A stretch of 64,000 nt of DNA from Metellina segmentata (Eukaryota; Arthropoda; Arachnida; Araneae; Tetragnathidae), in assembly GCA_947359465.1 (NCBI GenBank), contig OX375881.1, positions 78,899,914-78,963,913 of the forward strand. The letters are read 5' to 3'. The notes beneath the pieces were generated by a model, which ran no database searches, was not told the DNA's origin, and worked only from the letters and a program-made list of their open reading frames with translations. The translations under genes were made by a program, and so were the position numbers. Shown in pieces: positions 12,410 through 28,185 of this stretch (position 1 is its first letter; each line of letters opens with the position of its first letter).

Positions 12410-12876
12410 GTTTTTTATAGGGGGATGGTCCCAATGTGCAGCAATTATACTAGCAACCCTTCGGGGTGTACATTAAACAAGGTTTTGATACACAGCTATG
12501 GGTATTTGTGTCCATTCCAGCAGAAATAATGTCGCCAGTTCAGCTGTAGATTTCGGTCGTGGTTCCCTGGTCGCAAGCGTCGCTCTAAATCCCATGATGT
12601 TCTACGGGATTTAGGTTGGGACTCTATACAGGTCAGGGAAGACGTTTTACATCTATATCTTGATACCGCTGCTTGACAGAGGCTGCAACATGACATGGAG
12701 TGTTGTCGTCCTGGAAGTAACATTCGTCCATTCCCTAAAATTGCTAGAGCGTAAGAAGAACCTGATTGTCTAAAATGTTCATTTAGGCTTCGGCGTTCAA
12801 CTGACCAGGAACAACATGCAAAAGTCCCAGAGCCATACCACGAAAAACACCCCCAAAACAAGTAGTCGTATTTTAT
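12410..12876 (-). pseudogene. Tc1-like transposase relic, N-terminus missing
   Basis: Read right to left on the minus strand, the start encodes [10 protein letters not shown], matching the 'VWGCFS..G.G' block of Tc1-like DDE transposases. After a frame change it reads [10 protein letters not shown] (second catalytic Asp region), then a [10 protein letters not shown] block retaining the Glu expected as third catalytic residue, then an ERRLRP segment in another frame. At least two frameshifts and several stops are present. The N-terminal helix-turn-helix and first catalytic Asp are missing: the homologous sequence ends at the (TA)n tract beginning near 12879. The left limit near 12410 is uncertain and no terminal repeat is visible. 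The protein would have cut and pasted its own DNA at TA sites; it is dead. Confidence 0.82.
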
Positions 12877-12877
12877 G

Positions 12878-15440
<2,563 letters not shown>

Positions 15441-17050
15441 TTTGTACTCGTATGATTTCGAACTACACTGTCGATTTTCGGCCAATATGCAAATATAGGA
15501 AGGTTTTGGGAAATATAATTATAAGCCACTTTTCAAAATTTTCAGGTGAGCAGTCTGTAAGGTTTAAAAATTTCAAAAGGATAATAACTTATCCACTATT
15601 CAAGTCAGTCAAGTTATACTGTTGTCACTTTTTCAAATTTGTCATGAGAGCAATTTCAAGTTTTAAAGTTCCAAAATTATATCCATTATTTGGGAGATCA
15701 TGAAATAAAATTTCCAGAACTAACTCAAACAATCAGAAGTTATTTTGATACTCTTGAATATTTGTTTTATTTTCTTATTGAATTTATTTTCTATGTTTCA
15801 TCACCATATTCCTGGAGTTCTTTTTATTCTCTGGGTGATCGTATTATAAGACAACTTTATAAATGTTTTACATTTCAATCAGTTATTAAATAAAAACCTG
15901 GTTGGTTTGAACTGCTTTTACTTTATAACATAATTATATTAACAAGTTTTAAGTAAATAGTTGACTTTAAATTGATACTCGTTCCACAACCTAACATATA
16001 GGCGTCATCTGTTTTCACCAAAAACATTGAAAATATATTTTCTTCACAGAGGTTAAATACTTTGAAAACCCATTACATTGTAGTCTGTCTCCTTTACTCC
16101 AAAGCACATTTGGAACAAAACAACTGATATAACAAAAATAAATGAGGATAATTAATTTATTTTTGACGTTAAATTTTAATGGCACTTTTCGAGTTATACT
16201 GTCTAGTTTCTGATTATCTTTCGAAATATGAAAGGTTTCGGATGTCAGAATGATAAGCTACTTTTCAAGTTTTTCAGAAGAGCAATTAAACTTTAAAACA
16301 ATTCAAACATTGCAATAACTTATCCACTATTCAAGAGATCATGTTATCTTAAGCTTTGAAATATAAAGATCTCGTACAAGCAATCAGATTTATTTATCCC
16401 TTTGAATACCTTTACATAATTGTTTTTAGTACTGAAATCTATACCAGTACTTATATTTCTCTATTCCTTAACAAACTTTAAAATCAAAATAAGTACTAAA
16501 ATTAATTGCTGTATGCGTTACCTCAAACTCATTTTTAATTTATGAACTGAAATAGCAAAATTAAATGTAAGATGACTAATTTATTTATTAATTTGAATTT
16601 CTTGAATTTTTCGAGTTACACTGACAAGTTTCTGATAATATTCATACATATGAACGGCTTAGGACGAATGTGATAAGACATTTTTCAAATTTCATAGAAG
16701 AACAAATTTGAAAATTCCAAAATTACTATAGCTCATCCAATATTCAAGAGATCTTGTTATCTTTCACTTTCGAGTAAAAAGCAATAATTCAAATCATCAG
16801 ATATTATTTTGATCCTCTTTAATAATTTTATAACTAACCGTTCTTATTTTTTACTGAAATATATTTATGTGCCTTGTCACTATATTGCCCGAGTCATACA
16901 TATATACCTGCATTAATAAGCTTTGAAGTCAGAATCAGCAAGAAAAACGAATTGCTCCTATTTTGTCTCCATTACCCCCAAACACATTTTGAACAAACGT
17001 AATTGACATAACAAAAATAAATGTAGGATGACTCATTTATTTATGACATG
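15441..17050. repeat. Degenerate long-unit tandem duplication, three copies
   Basis: A block of about 160 bp with the phrases 'tcga.tta.actg', 'ttttcaa.ttttcag..gagca' and 'taacttatccactattcaag' recurs near 15458, 16187 and 16608. The spacings (about 729 and 421 bp) differ, so units were lost or inserted. A partial copy lies near 15600-15710. Frames at 15452-15703 and 15690-15893 are within this old repeat and have no family resemblance. Confidence 0.7.
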
Positions 17051-19709
17051 AATTTTTCTCTTAAGTGACACGAAGCATCTATTCTTGTTTCACCAAAGAG
17101 ACCATTTCCTTAATGCAGAGACGAAGGCAACGCAATTTTCAAACTGAACGATGTACCCAGACTTTATGATGATGAATTGGCATCTACTTTATGAATTGAA
17201 AAGGGTGTGACTGAAGCTTGCAATGTGCGTGAATGTTGAAAGAGTATATTCGTTGAACAGATACTTCGCTAAATTACTCGGTTGGAAGTAATGACATGTG
17301 TGATACATTTTGTAGTAACCAAGCAATTACGAGGCCTCAGTTTTCAAAGAAATTACACATTTAAAATAAATAGTGCCTATACAGCAACATACAGTTATAT
17401 TCTGTAGGAAATTTCGTTTAGCATCTAGACCTTTAAAGGTAACTGAAATAAATTTCAACTGCTATTATAAGTAAACTTTGTAATTAAGCTTTCTGCAAAT
17501 TACTTAGCTGTATCAATAGACAATTACAAAACATTGATTACATTGATTTAAACAAAGTAATTATTTAAAAATACATCAAATGGTAATTAAGTATGAATTA
17601 ACAAAACGTTATTTATAATGACAAAATGGGATTCTGAAAAGTTGAGCTTAATTCATTGATTAAAAAAAAATTGATCAGTGAGAGTAATCAATTCCTAAAT
17701 TTGTATTCGAAATCAAAATTAACTTTAAATACAGTCTAATTAACGTATTCATAAATGTTAACGCATTCTAATTAACGTATTCATAAATAATATAAAACAA
17801 TATATTATGTCCTAGAGGAATTTCGAAATTAATTTTAACAGTGGGAACTTATTGATGTATATGGTTTTATAAAGAAAGTTTTAAGAAAAACCATGGATAG
17901 CATTGGAATATCACAATGAAATATTTTCAACAAGAATCCTTGCAATTCGTCCAAGCAAAAAGAAGATTCTAGATTCTATAAAACATTTTACACATCAAGT
18001 TTCTCTAACATGCAGTAGAACAACAGTAAAGTTAATTGTTTATAATGTTGAACAAATACTTTTGAAGATAATCACAAACTGTTTAATTTTGTACACATTT
18101 TTATTGTGTTTCTTTTTAGATCTTTGTTCAACAGTTGCGTTTTTTTTTTATTTGACCAATTTTAACATTTATGAAAGTAGAAAGCCTCTTTTTTAATATA
18201 CAAAATATTTTCTAGTGTGTAATAAATAGTCAAAACCTATATGTGCCAATGAAAATCATGAAATAAGAAGAAATTTCGAACCTATCCACAGAGATTAATG
18301 CCACTTTTTATAGTATTCAATCGCGTTTCTTTATTTATATAACACAAATGTGTGAAATATCTACACCCAAATTTTAACTTTTTGAAAGATTATCACTTTT
18401 CTGAATTTCGACAAGTTATTATCCACTAAAAAGCTGAGTTTTCAATTAGAATTTTGAATTAACTTAAAATAGTTACAATAGTAGCTTCCATTTAATCAAA
18501 TACAGATTAATACCATTTAACAATACGCAGGTGCTTCAATGCACGTTCTATATTCTCATCTGTTTTACCCTTTAGAAGTAAAAACATTTTATTATAATCT
18601 GAATAAGACTGGGAAACGACAGTAAATCTTGGATTCAATAATGTTTAGTTGATACAAATTTACATTTACTAAGGTAAAGAGACAAGATTGATATGAATAT
18701 CCCAATTATTTGCGTTTATAATAATTTTAGACTTGAATAAACAGTCTTTACACCTATTTCAAATTGGAATTCCTTGAAAATAAAATTATAACCCAAATAG
18801 CGTAGAAAACAAAAGATTATCTTCTCAAGAAAAATGTTATCATTTGAACGAATAGAACGCGATCAGAAGCGTAATCCAAAAACGTATTAAAAATATGTTT
18901 GCATAACAACCAATTCCAGTCAGTACACAAAAAACAACCCCGAAATATATTGTTAATTCCCATCTAAAAATAAATCCCTTTCGTATTTACAAACACTGAG
19001 AGATTCAGAAAATATTAAACTCACGAACAAATAAATATGTATCCCCCCACTGCAAAACTGAACAGGTATTCCAAAGAATTACACCGATTTCAATCGGAAA
19101 CGGCAATTTAATGACACACATATGCGATATTGGGGAAACACGAATACCTACACCTCCTCGGAAACTACAGTCATAACCCTAAAAAGAAAATCACTTTCAT
19201 TTGAAACATAAAATTGAGAGCGAAGCGACGAAGACTCAGCCATCTCCAAGAAAATTATAGCTCTCTAAAACCCTCTCTGTTACAGCATAAGCCCCCGAAG
19301 CAGTCATTTCAATTTAGAATTCAGATTTCAATTATTTTCTTCAATTACGGCTTTGGTGGCTTTCCTTTTCTCTGAGTGTCTCAGCCACTCGAATTTTACT
19401 TACTCAATTAATTTCGAATGCGTTTTTCCTCCACTTTCCAATGGCCCTCGGGCAACGCGCTGCAAAAAGCGAGATCTGCAACTCAGATATAATTGGCTTA
19501 TTTATAGGAGTGCCATGTGCTTGTTAAGGTGAATCGTTAAGTCGTCGCTTTTATTGGTGTATCAATGTAATTGAGACAGGTTTGGAGATTCTTTTTTTAG
19601 GGATTGTGAATTATGTCTCCACGAAAGAAATGGACACTATCTCCTAATATAATCGCGAGATTTTCCAGGAAATTTTCCGTCTTAAGAGACCTTTGCTATT
19701 CTAGAAAAG
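17051..19709. other. AT-rich non-coding DNA; less AT-rich at 19.0-19.5 kb
   Basis: No gene supported. A short direct duplication containing TCTAATTAACGTATTCATAA occurs near 17735 and 17768. The 19020-19540 stretch is less AT-rich and unique-looking, but its frames show no recognisable motif. Confidence 0.5.
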
Positions 19710-20130
19710 TAAAAGGATTAATGTATTTATTTAATGCTTAATAATTTGTTTAGGATACGATACCGTAATAATGTTCGAATATATTGTGATAGAAGATTGA
19801 TAAAGGATTAATGTATTTATTTAATTCTTAATAATTTGCTTAGGATACGATACCGTAATAATGTTCTATTTTATATTATAATATAGACAGTTGATTTAAA
19901 GAGAAAAATTTTTGTGTCCTCTAGGTCTAGATAATATGAAAATTATAAATAGTTTGATTATTACTGCATAATAAATTACGCGTATTTATTTAATGCTTAA
20001 TAACTTGATTAGGATATGATACGTAATAATGTTCTGAAATATACTATGATAGAAGATCAATAAATGATTTATGTATTTATTTAATGCTTAATAACTTGTT
20101 TAGGACACAATAATTAATAACGTTCTATAA
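19710..20130. repeat. Degenerate tandem repeat, ~90 bp sub-units
   Basis: The phrase 'taatgtatttatttaatgcttaataa.ttg.ttaggata.gata' recurs near 19717, 19810, 19980 and 20068, each followed by 'gtaataatgttc' or a variant. The spacings (about 93, 170 and 88 bp) suggest two nested duplication steps. Confidence 0.75.
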
Positions 20131-21060
20131 TATATTATGATAGTCAATTGAATTGAAGAAAATTTTGAATTATCTAGGTCTACAAATATGAAATTTAAAA
20201 GTAGTTTCATTATTATTGTAAAATAATTTCGTTTTACAATGAAATTTAAAAAAATTTGAAAGCTCAAATATGCATAAGGTCGGTTTGTTTTTAGGTATCT
20301 TATTTTACAAATCTATGTACTGCATGACTTTACTGAATCTATTTAAGCGATTTGGGAAACACGTTTATTTGAGTTGTATATAGCTCCCCCTTTACAATGG
20401 GACACTTGATACCGGTTACAAAACGCTAAATATACATATATTGATCATTAACTTCTACAATTGAAGTTTTACAATACAATTAAAAACTTTATAAAATAAG
20501 TTTGTTTTTGATACATCTTAAGAATTAAACAGACTGTTACTGCAAGAACTTAATGAATCTATAAGGTTTGAACAAACAAGTATCTACAAGTCATAAATAT
20601 CCCCCCTCCCCGCTTGTCAATAGCTCTCAGCTACGTTCTGCAAAAAGAGGTTTGAAGAGGAATAATTATAAAAGGTGTTAATAAAGATTTCGATTATACA
20701 TTTTTCTGATTCTAAACTATGCATTGCTCAGGAAATTTTCAAGAAAACTTGAAGACATTTGAAGCTTGACCATAAAAAATAAATTATAACATCAATTCCT
20801 ATTTGTACATAATTCCCATTACATATATCAACAAAAACATGCTGTAGATAAAATTACAAATATTAAGGGCATTTAAAATAAACATTTTATGTAAAATCTT
20901 TTGTAGAAATCGAATTATAAAAATGTAGAACAGATACTTCAAAATCTGTAAGAAAAATATGATGCGAGCGAGTAACATAATATAGTTGATATTTAATATG
21001 TATGACAAAATGCCTTGCACAGTGCATGTATCACAAAATATTACAAAACAAATCACATTT
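20131..21060. other. AT-rich non-coding DNA
   Basis: No gene or transposon recognised. The 20799-21128 minus-strand frame is Ile/Phe/Leu-rich and extends into the following duplication; I do not call it. Confidence 0.5.
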
Positions 21061-21560
21061 GTCTGATAAAAGTCCCTTCTTCGTTTATATTTTTTATTTT
21101 TTTTAACATTACACTTTCCAAATAACAAAAATAATCTGTCTGATCGAAATTAATCATTGTCATTCCTTTTTCAAAAACTTCTCTCCGACAGTAAAAGTAA
21201 CAATGAATGAAATTTTATCTTCTCTTTTACATAGAGAGAACGTGAAATATAATATAATTATTATATACTATATGTGACATAATGCTTTACACACTGCACC
21301 TGTAGTGAAAGCTCAAAAAACCGTTAAATTTTTTTTCTCTCTCAATAAAAGTCCTTTCTTAGTTTTGAATTTTCTTTCTTTTTCACAATTTCCAAATAAA
21401 AAAGAATCTGTCTGATCGAAATCAATCGTGCCATCCCCCTTTTCAAAAACTTCTCTCCCACCACTGGAAGTAACAGTGAGTGAAATTTTATCTTCTCTTT
21501 TGTTCGCAATTTGCAAAAGATAAAGACAAGACAAAGAAAGATAATAATAGAAAAAAAGAA
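21061..21560. repeat. Tandem duplication, ~285 bp offset
   Basis: The block at 21065-21240 (with AATCTGTCTGATCGAAAT, CTTTTTCAAAAACTTCTCTC and GAAATTTTATCTTCTCTTTT) recurs at about 21350-21530 with moderate divergence. The minus-strand frame at 21313-21603 lies in the second copy, and a matching frame is not preserved in the first, which argues against coding. Confidence 0.8.
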
Positions 21561-22130
21561 ACGGGGGGAGATTCCAAGATGGAAACGGTGACAGAGGACT
21601 CAAAAAATAAGAAAACTTAAGACAAAGAAATAAAAAATTCGTAAATGGAAAAAGATCATGTTACAGTCTCCAATAACACGTTTTGCTCTCCCTTTGATAT
21701 TTTTTCTTTCGAATCAATAGCGTCGAAAGCAGAAGTCACAGCAAAACCATTTGCATGGATAAATCGTGGTACAGAACAAGATGTGGTGTAACTGTCACCG
21801 AAATTAAAAGTCGGCATTCTGTTGAAATCTAAATGGAAAACTTTTTATTATTTTTACAGAATCAGCACAACAAAATAAAGGCCTTTGCTGCTTTTAGCTG
21901 ACGCTTTTTGAATAATACTCCTTAGAAGCGTTGTGTGAATACTAACTGAAGGTTTAACCTAACTTTAGTTTATGAAATGTGCGTTTTTTTTGCATTTAAC
22001 TTTTTCAAACAGCTTAAATTATAAATGTAATTAAAGTACTAAATTCTGATCTATAAACCCTTTTTAAAATACATTTTAAACCTTTCGATTTATAAACCAT
22101 TTCGAATAATATTTAAGGTTATTTGATCTA
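21561..22130. other. Non-coding DNA, nothing recognised
   Basis: Starts A-rich and then becomes ordinary AT-rich sequence. No repeat family or gene identified. Confidence 0.5.
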
Positions 22131-22370
22131 TAAAAATTTCTCAAAAGATATTTTAAATCATTAGATTTATAAACCATTAGATTTATGATTCATTAGATTT
22201 ATAAATCATTAGATTTATAAATCATTAGATTTATAAATCATTATCAAAATATATTTTAAATCATAAGATATTAATAAATCATTATCAAAATATATTTTAA
22301 ATCATAAAATATTTATAAATCATTATCAAAATATATTTTAAATCATAAGATATTTATAAATCACTCTCAG
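22131..22370. repeat. AT-rich minisatellite, two unit types
   Basis: First come repeats of about 15-16 bp built on AAATCATTAGATTTAT (22155-22240). Then come about three copies of a ~45-bp unit containing CATTATCAAAATATATTTTAAATCATAA (quoted as overlapping phrases CATTATCAAAATATATT and ATTTTAAATCATAA), up to about 22370. Confidence 0.85.
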
Positions 22371-22657
22371 TGGCCATTTTTACCCAAGTTAATATAACAA
22401 AGTAGGATTTCATTTTGTAAGAATTTCCAGATCTGAATGCACTAAAAATTATAAGTAAATGTACATTTTTCTTAAAGCTTAATGTTTGTGCTTAAAATTT
22501 ATCTCATGTTTTAAAATTACCCAAATAGTTTTAAAAAAATTATAAATAATGTAATAAAAGAAGAAAATATTTAAGTATACCATAAACAACTTTTCAAAAA
22601 CTAAAGTACATCACGAGTCCGAATTTATAAGTGAAACTTTAAATGAAACCTTAAATA
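22371..22657. other. AT-rich flank of the mariner-superfamily element
   Basis: No gene seen. It ends at the TA dinucleotide that served as the insertion target. Confidence 0.5.
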
Positions 22658-22659
22658 TA

Positions 22660-24069
22660 CAGGGTGTTTCGAAACTCATGAGCAAAAATTTAAAGAGTGA
22701 TAGAAAACATCTAAACAAGCAATTTCCACCATACAATGCATGGGCGGAGAGCAAGCGGTGAAACGCTAGACGGCGCTGTAATAGAAAGCATAAAGCGCGT
22801 CATTTCTACCGTGGATTTCAGAAGGCATGGTGACGTACAGTAATCAGGAAAAGGCCGACATGTATTCTATGTATGGTATTACGAATGGGAATGCTCTGGA
22901 AGCCGAAAGACTGTATAGGCAGTGTTTTCCGACAAGACACGTGCCAGACCGAAAAATGTTCGAGCGACTGCATCGGTGCCTGTGCGAAACGGGATCCTTT
23001 GTCACCAGCATGCATGATACAGTGAGTGTGCGGACGCTACAAGTTGTAGAAGACATTCTGCAAAGAGTGGAAGATCGTCCGGATATTAGCATGCGAAAGG
23101 TTTCCCGTGCGGTAAATGTGCCCCACTCGATTGTTTGGCGAGTAGTACGGGACGAAGGATTACACCCCTACCATGCACAGAAAGTGTAAGCCTTGATACC
23201 TGCAGATTATACGCCACGTGTCGAGTTTGCACGTTAGTTTTTGCAACAGCTACAGCGCAGCCTGATTTTAGTGCACATGAGTTATTCACGGATGAATGCA
23301 ATTTTACTCGTGAAGGCATTTCTAATACGCACAACCTTCATGTGTAGGCATATAACAATCCGTACGACACACGTCCTCATGCGTAGAAGCCTTTCAGCGT
23401 AAATGTTTGGGCTGGAATTGTGGGGGATCCTTTAATCGGCCCAAACCTTCTGCCATTCCGACTAGACGGTAGAACACACCTCACATTTTTACAACAGGTA
23501 TTGCCAGACTTACTTCAACCTGTTGCAGCCAATATTCAATCTCGTATGTGATTCCAGTATCACGGAGCACCACCCCATTTCAACTTGGATGGGCGGAGCG
23601 CCTTAGAAGCTAAATTAACATGGCGATTAATTGATCGGGGTTGACCCACACCTTGGCCGGCAAGCTCACCCGATCTTTAGTGTTTGTACATTTTACTGTG
23701 ATGCCATTTGAAAAGTCTCGTGTACGAAAGCCCCATCGACTCCGACGAGGACCTAGTTGCCAGGATTTCTTTACTGACGGTGCCGTTCATGACATGTCCG
23801 GTGTGTTTGAAAAAAAACACGCTACGTCTCAGGTGTAATGCCTGCATTACCGCACGGGTTGCTCTTTTGAGCAGTTTTTGTAATTTCGCCCCACACATGC
23901 TGTGAATAACATTATTTAGTACCACCTCTATCCGTTTGGTGTTTCGTTCATTCATGTAACAGTAATGGCGGATACCTCCTAGCGGTTCACCGCTTGCTCT
24001 CCGCCCATGCATTGTATGGTGAAAATTGATTGTTTAGATGTTTTCTATCTTTGCCCATGAGCTTCGAAA

Positions 24070-24076
<7 letters not shown>
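22660..24076 (+). mobile_element. IS630-Tc1-mariner element, DUF4817 type, ~1.4 kb
   Basis: Complete in outline. The left end begins CAGGGTGTTTCGAAACTC after a TA at 22658-22659. The right end, reverse-complemented, reads AGGGTATTTCGAAGCTC and runs straight into a (TA)n tract. Terminal inverted repeats are about 100 bp (22660-22763 and 23985-24076), sharing AAAACATCTAAACAA, ATACAATGCATGGGCGGAG and GCAAGCGGTGAA, with one ~8-bp indel. The single transposase gene between them is broken, so the element is immobile by itself, though its ends could still be recognised in trans. Confidence 0.92.
22827..23908 (+). pseudogene. Mariner-superfamily transposase (DUF4817 HTH), decayed
   Basis: The first 120 codons are open from ATG at 22827 and carry the DUF4817 helix-turn-helix typical of this arthropod family, beginning MVTYSNQEKADMY and continuing through RCLCETGSF and SIVWRVVRDEGL. 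A stop follows at 23187. The catalytic part continues in another frame after a shift near 23255: FTDECNFTREGI with the first Asp (about 23288), then VNVWAGIVGDPLIGPN, then QYHGAPPHF where the family has DGAPPHF (second Asp changed to His), then SSPDL near 23668, LKSLVYESP, and a C-terminal MSGVF/RCNACI block. At least six stops interrupt that frame. It encoded the DDE enzyme that excises and inserts the element at TA; it is clearly inactive. Confidence 0.9.
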
Positions 24077-24274
<198 letters not shown>

Positions 24275-26037
24275 TGTGGGGGTAGATATATAAAATATAT
24301 AGATACATGAAATTTATCGATAGATATTGAGTAAATTTTTTTTTACTATTTATAGTAAAATATTAGGTTGGAATACATGTACTTTACAAACTATATATCG
24401 ATGTTCTTAAGTAACGTTAGGAACCATGTATTATTAAAATAAAAGATAATATACGGTTTTTTTAATTAATTAAAATAAATTTGGAATTAAATTAAATGAT
24501 TCCGATTATTATTATGTGCATTTGTCTGAATAAAATGTATTTATTCTTATTTTTATACTTACTATTTATTTTTGAATTTTATTACGCTGCAGTAAATATA
24601 AATAAAGTAACCCAAAATTATGTTTTAACATTATGTCAAATAAAGATTGTACCAATTACATTTTTACGTAATGTCGTGTATTTATATACTTAACATTTTA
24701 TATTTACTATGGATTTATATGGCTGAGTTAAATTATTGAAGCTTTTAATTTCATTACATTTAAAATGTATATCGTACTTATCCAACATATACAATGATAC
24801 GATTATTCTGCTTTCGCAATTTTACTACCTTTGCAAATTCAATTAAAATTTATCATTCTACTTTGAGAGAGGAATTTAAGTACTTACAAAATGTACATAT
24901 TAACTCGATAAAAGAGTGTTTTTTGTGCACATAAAACTTAACATAATCAAGAATAAATATACACTGCTGAATATTTTATAACTTTTTCTCATACCATTTC
25001 CAGATTAACATATATGCTTAATATTTGACAACATTAATAACTATAAAAATATTCAGACACTTAAACATTATTTATTGTAATAAGAAACATCGTAACAGTA
25101 ACTACTCATATTTATGTACTGTAATTAATAAAGGCTAAAATAATCCTATATATTTCCACATACAAGCTACTAAACGCTGATTAGCACAAAATAACGCACA
25201 ATCTAAACTCTTCTATCCATCAAAATTATTACGAACTCTGCTACAATTTTAAACCTCTTTATAACTGTTTCCTATCGAAATTGTGTTATGCATCGAAATA
25301 TAACCTGATTTCTCTTAAAATGGCCAGACATCAGTGATCGATCATGACCTGACGAATTTTCAAACCAGTGGGTAATTCCATGAATAATATACATTTCACA
25401 ACAGTATTACAAAAGCACTGAATGTAATTAAAGCAGAATTATTAAAAATGCATACACTTATTTATATGTCTGTGCAATCATAAGCACAGTATAAACTAAC
25501 AACATATAAAATCTGAATTTCAAATGTTTATCATGAGTTAAATTCATTTTTAAACAAAAGCGTTGAGGGTCATTTCTAAAATTAATTTGCAATTGAATAA
25601 ACATACGCTTTACGGTATATTTAATTTTCTTAGATAGTTTCATAGATTAAAGGAACGTTGAAGACTTTGACTGAAATAATTTAAAATTTAACAAGATTAT
25701 TTTTCATGAATATGCGGAAAAAAAATTGAATTATGGACTTTTTCACTCTTAAGCAGGATTTCTTACTGAGAGATTTTTCTGATCACTTCTTTGAAATATT
25801 AAAATATTCATTGAAGTTTTAATTTCCTTATTTAAATTCTAAAAGTTATTAGTTTAAAAACAGTAAAGAAGTCACTAATTAATTATAGTAAAGGCCTTAA
25901 AAGCTAAAGATATTTTATAATTAAAATCCACATCTGTTAAAATCAATTTCATCAAATTTTATTATGGAATATGTACATATTAGAAAATGAGAATCAACAC
26001 TTTTTAACCGAATATTACACCTTTCCTTTGTTATATT
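24275..26037. other. AT-rich non-coding DNA
   Basis: No gene or transposon recognised across about 1.75 kb. Short open frames (24496-24693, 25458-25643) are AT-driven. Confidence 0.55.
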
Positions 26038-26177
26038 TACTCCATAACAAAAAAAATCGACTTACCAAGAAAGCGCAAAATTACAGTGGTACCTGGATTG
26101 ATAAAATTGGAACAGCTAAGACTGGTGACATATAGTCTTTTCACTAAAGAAGTGAAGAGTCCCGTTCCTCTCTCTCT

Positions 26178-26201
26178 CTAGTGAAGAGAACTCTTCACTA
26201 G
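26178..26201. repeat. Inverted repeat at the Tc1 internal deletion
   Basis: Two 11-bp arms (CTAGTGAAGAG and CTCTTCACTAG) are separated by two bases. Further direct copies of AGTGAAGAGTCCCGTT flank it near 26149 and 26200. This structure replaces the missing half of the transposase and probably arose during deletion repair. Confidence 0.85.
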
Positions 26202-26228
26202 TGAAGAGTCCCGTTTCCAACTTTGCCC

Positions 26229-26746
26229 TGCCAACAACCACAGACTTGTTTGGAGACGTCCAGGGCAGGATGGGTATCCTATTCTTACTATCGCACGCCA
26301 CACATGCCCACTAAAGGCGTTATGGTCTGGGGTGCCATAAACTTTGATAGTTGGACCTCTTTAGTATTCATTTCTTGTACACTTACATCACAGCTGTTCG
26401 TCGACGACATTCTACGACAGGTTGTGTTACCGTTCCTTTTGCGACACCCCGGACTTACTTTTCAACAAGATGATGCCCGGCTGCACACGGCACGTGTTGT
26501 TATGAATTGTTTTCAAGCTTTCCCAACACTTCCTTGGTCAGCTAGGTCTCCCGATCTCTCACCCATAAAGCCCATTTGGGACTCTTTTGGAAGGCGATTG
26601 CAACCATCCGGAATATTGACTATTTACCCCAACAGATGGAGACGATTTTGCAATACATTTCACAGGAAACCATCCGGGAACCTTTTCAGTTTATACCACG
26701 CCGGGTGACAGCTTTAATCCAGGCCAGAGGTGGACCAACACCTTAA
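26229..26746 (+). pseudogene. Tc1-like transposase, C-terminal half, frameshifted
   Basis: The remnant opens in one frame (NNHRLVWRRPGQDG..ILTIARHT), shifts near 26310 into a long open stretch with GVMVWGAINFDS, FVDDILRQVVLPFLL and TFQQDDARLHTARV (second catalytic Asp kept), then SPDLSPIKPIWD, where the family has IEH: the third catalytic acid is replaced by Lys. Near 26690 it shifts again to RRVTALIQARGGPTP and a stop at 26744-26746, the normal C-terminus. Loss of the N-terminus, two frameshifts and the catalytic change make it a dead copy. The 39.2-39.4 kb relic holds the opposite end of a closely related protein. Confidence 0.9.
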
Positions 26747-26908
26747 TTACCTCCTCTCTTTGTAACGGTCAACCTCTAAAATAAATCATTCAATTGCTCT
26801 GAACTTTTAATCCTTTGTTTCTCTATGTATGTTCTTCACATCCACTCAATTTTATCGCAATCGGACAACTCCTTTTTGGTGTGTCGATTTTTTTTGTTAT
26901 CGAGTGTA

Positions 26909-28185
26909 TATTGAATCTAAACACAACTTTTATGGCATAATCTCTTGAGCACCTGTAACGGTATTACAAGTTTATATAATATTTCAATTATGTAAGACAA
27001 AATTAATAATCTAATAAGATTTTTACATTGCATCGTAATCACCAAACGTTTTGAGTGGGTATTTCAAACTAATTTTATCAATGTACGTGTCATATATTTT
27101 TATCGTGTTTAGAAAATATTTCTACTTTAATATGACATAATTAAACTTTCACTGCTCTGATGCTCATCTTTTAAAAAAAACTATGCATTCTCTAAGGTTA
27201 TAATGTTTTGAAGTTTTATTTTTTAATGAGAGACATTGCTTTTATGGTACCTTATTAAAAATGAAGTACGATAGTATGTCTAATAAATTCTACCATTACA
27301 TTTTTATTATTCAATATAAATCGGCGGCAAATTCCTATGAAGTAAATTTAAAACTAACACTACACGGAATTTTTCAAATTAATCATTGCAATGAATGGTT
27401 AAAAAGTAGTTTATATCAATATATAAGTAGAACTTTCTTTCAAGAAGTTAAAATTATAAAATATTGTTTAACCCCCAACAATATATGCATAGATACCACC
27501 AAAAAGGACCACGTACCAGTCCTCTAGAGGGGTTTTTACAATTTGATTGACACCTGTTGGAGTAGAAACTAAAGAGAATAAAAGATAAATAATACAAAAG
27601 TTCAAGAACAAAAGGTTTGAGGAACTTCAGTGTTCATATTCTAAAATACAGCTTCGCGTTCTTCACAGTGAGCAGCTATAAAATCAAGCAGTTTCAAAAT
27701 CTAGCTCCAATAACCTCCATTGTCATCTGAGTATGGTGACCTGAATGTGGTCTGGGCGTGTACTGAAAAGCAACAGGATGGATGAGGCAATGTTCTTTGT
27801 TTGTGTATATCTCTTTCGTGTTACCATTTTTTACATCAATTGCTTGCATTGTCTGTGAGTACTTTCTCAAGTGACCTTCGTATTATGTATTTTATTTCTG
27901 TGCTTGCTATTGGAAATAAAAATAAAAGATTTGAAAGTCTATTTTGTTTAGTTTCGTGTTTCAATAAATAGAAATATCTTAACTTTGCTTGAAAGTGTAT
28001 TTTGAAATATCTATAAAATTTTATATCAATTAATTTTTTAACTAAAAATATTTTTAATTTTTGTGATCGATTTGGGTAATTTTTAAAGTCCTATGTCGAC
28101 TAACCATCTCAATAAAATGGTTCAATTTATGAACCGCCATTTTGAATAAGTTAGAATGAAGAAAAATTTTCATAATGTAAGAAAT
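26909..28185. other. AT-rich non-coding DNA
   Basis: No gene supported. A frame at 27261-27527 (88 codons) has no recognisable motif. Confidence 0.5.

Larger units (their letters stand above)
26040..26906 (+). mobile_element. Tc1-like element, internally deleted, ~867 bp
   Basis: Terminal inverted repeats match over about 28 bp: the left end reads CTCCATAACAAAAAAAATCG and the right end reverse-complemented reads CACTCGATAACAAAAAAAATCG (first few bases differ). Both ends are flanked by TA (26038-26039 and 26907-26908), the Tc1/mariner target. A full-length member should be about twice this size; the transposase N-terminal half and first catalytic Asp are missing. An imperfect palindrome of AGTGAAGAG units sits at the deletion site near 26140-26215. 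Confidence 0.88.
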
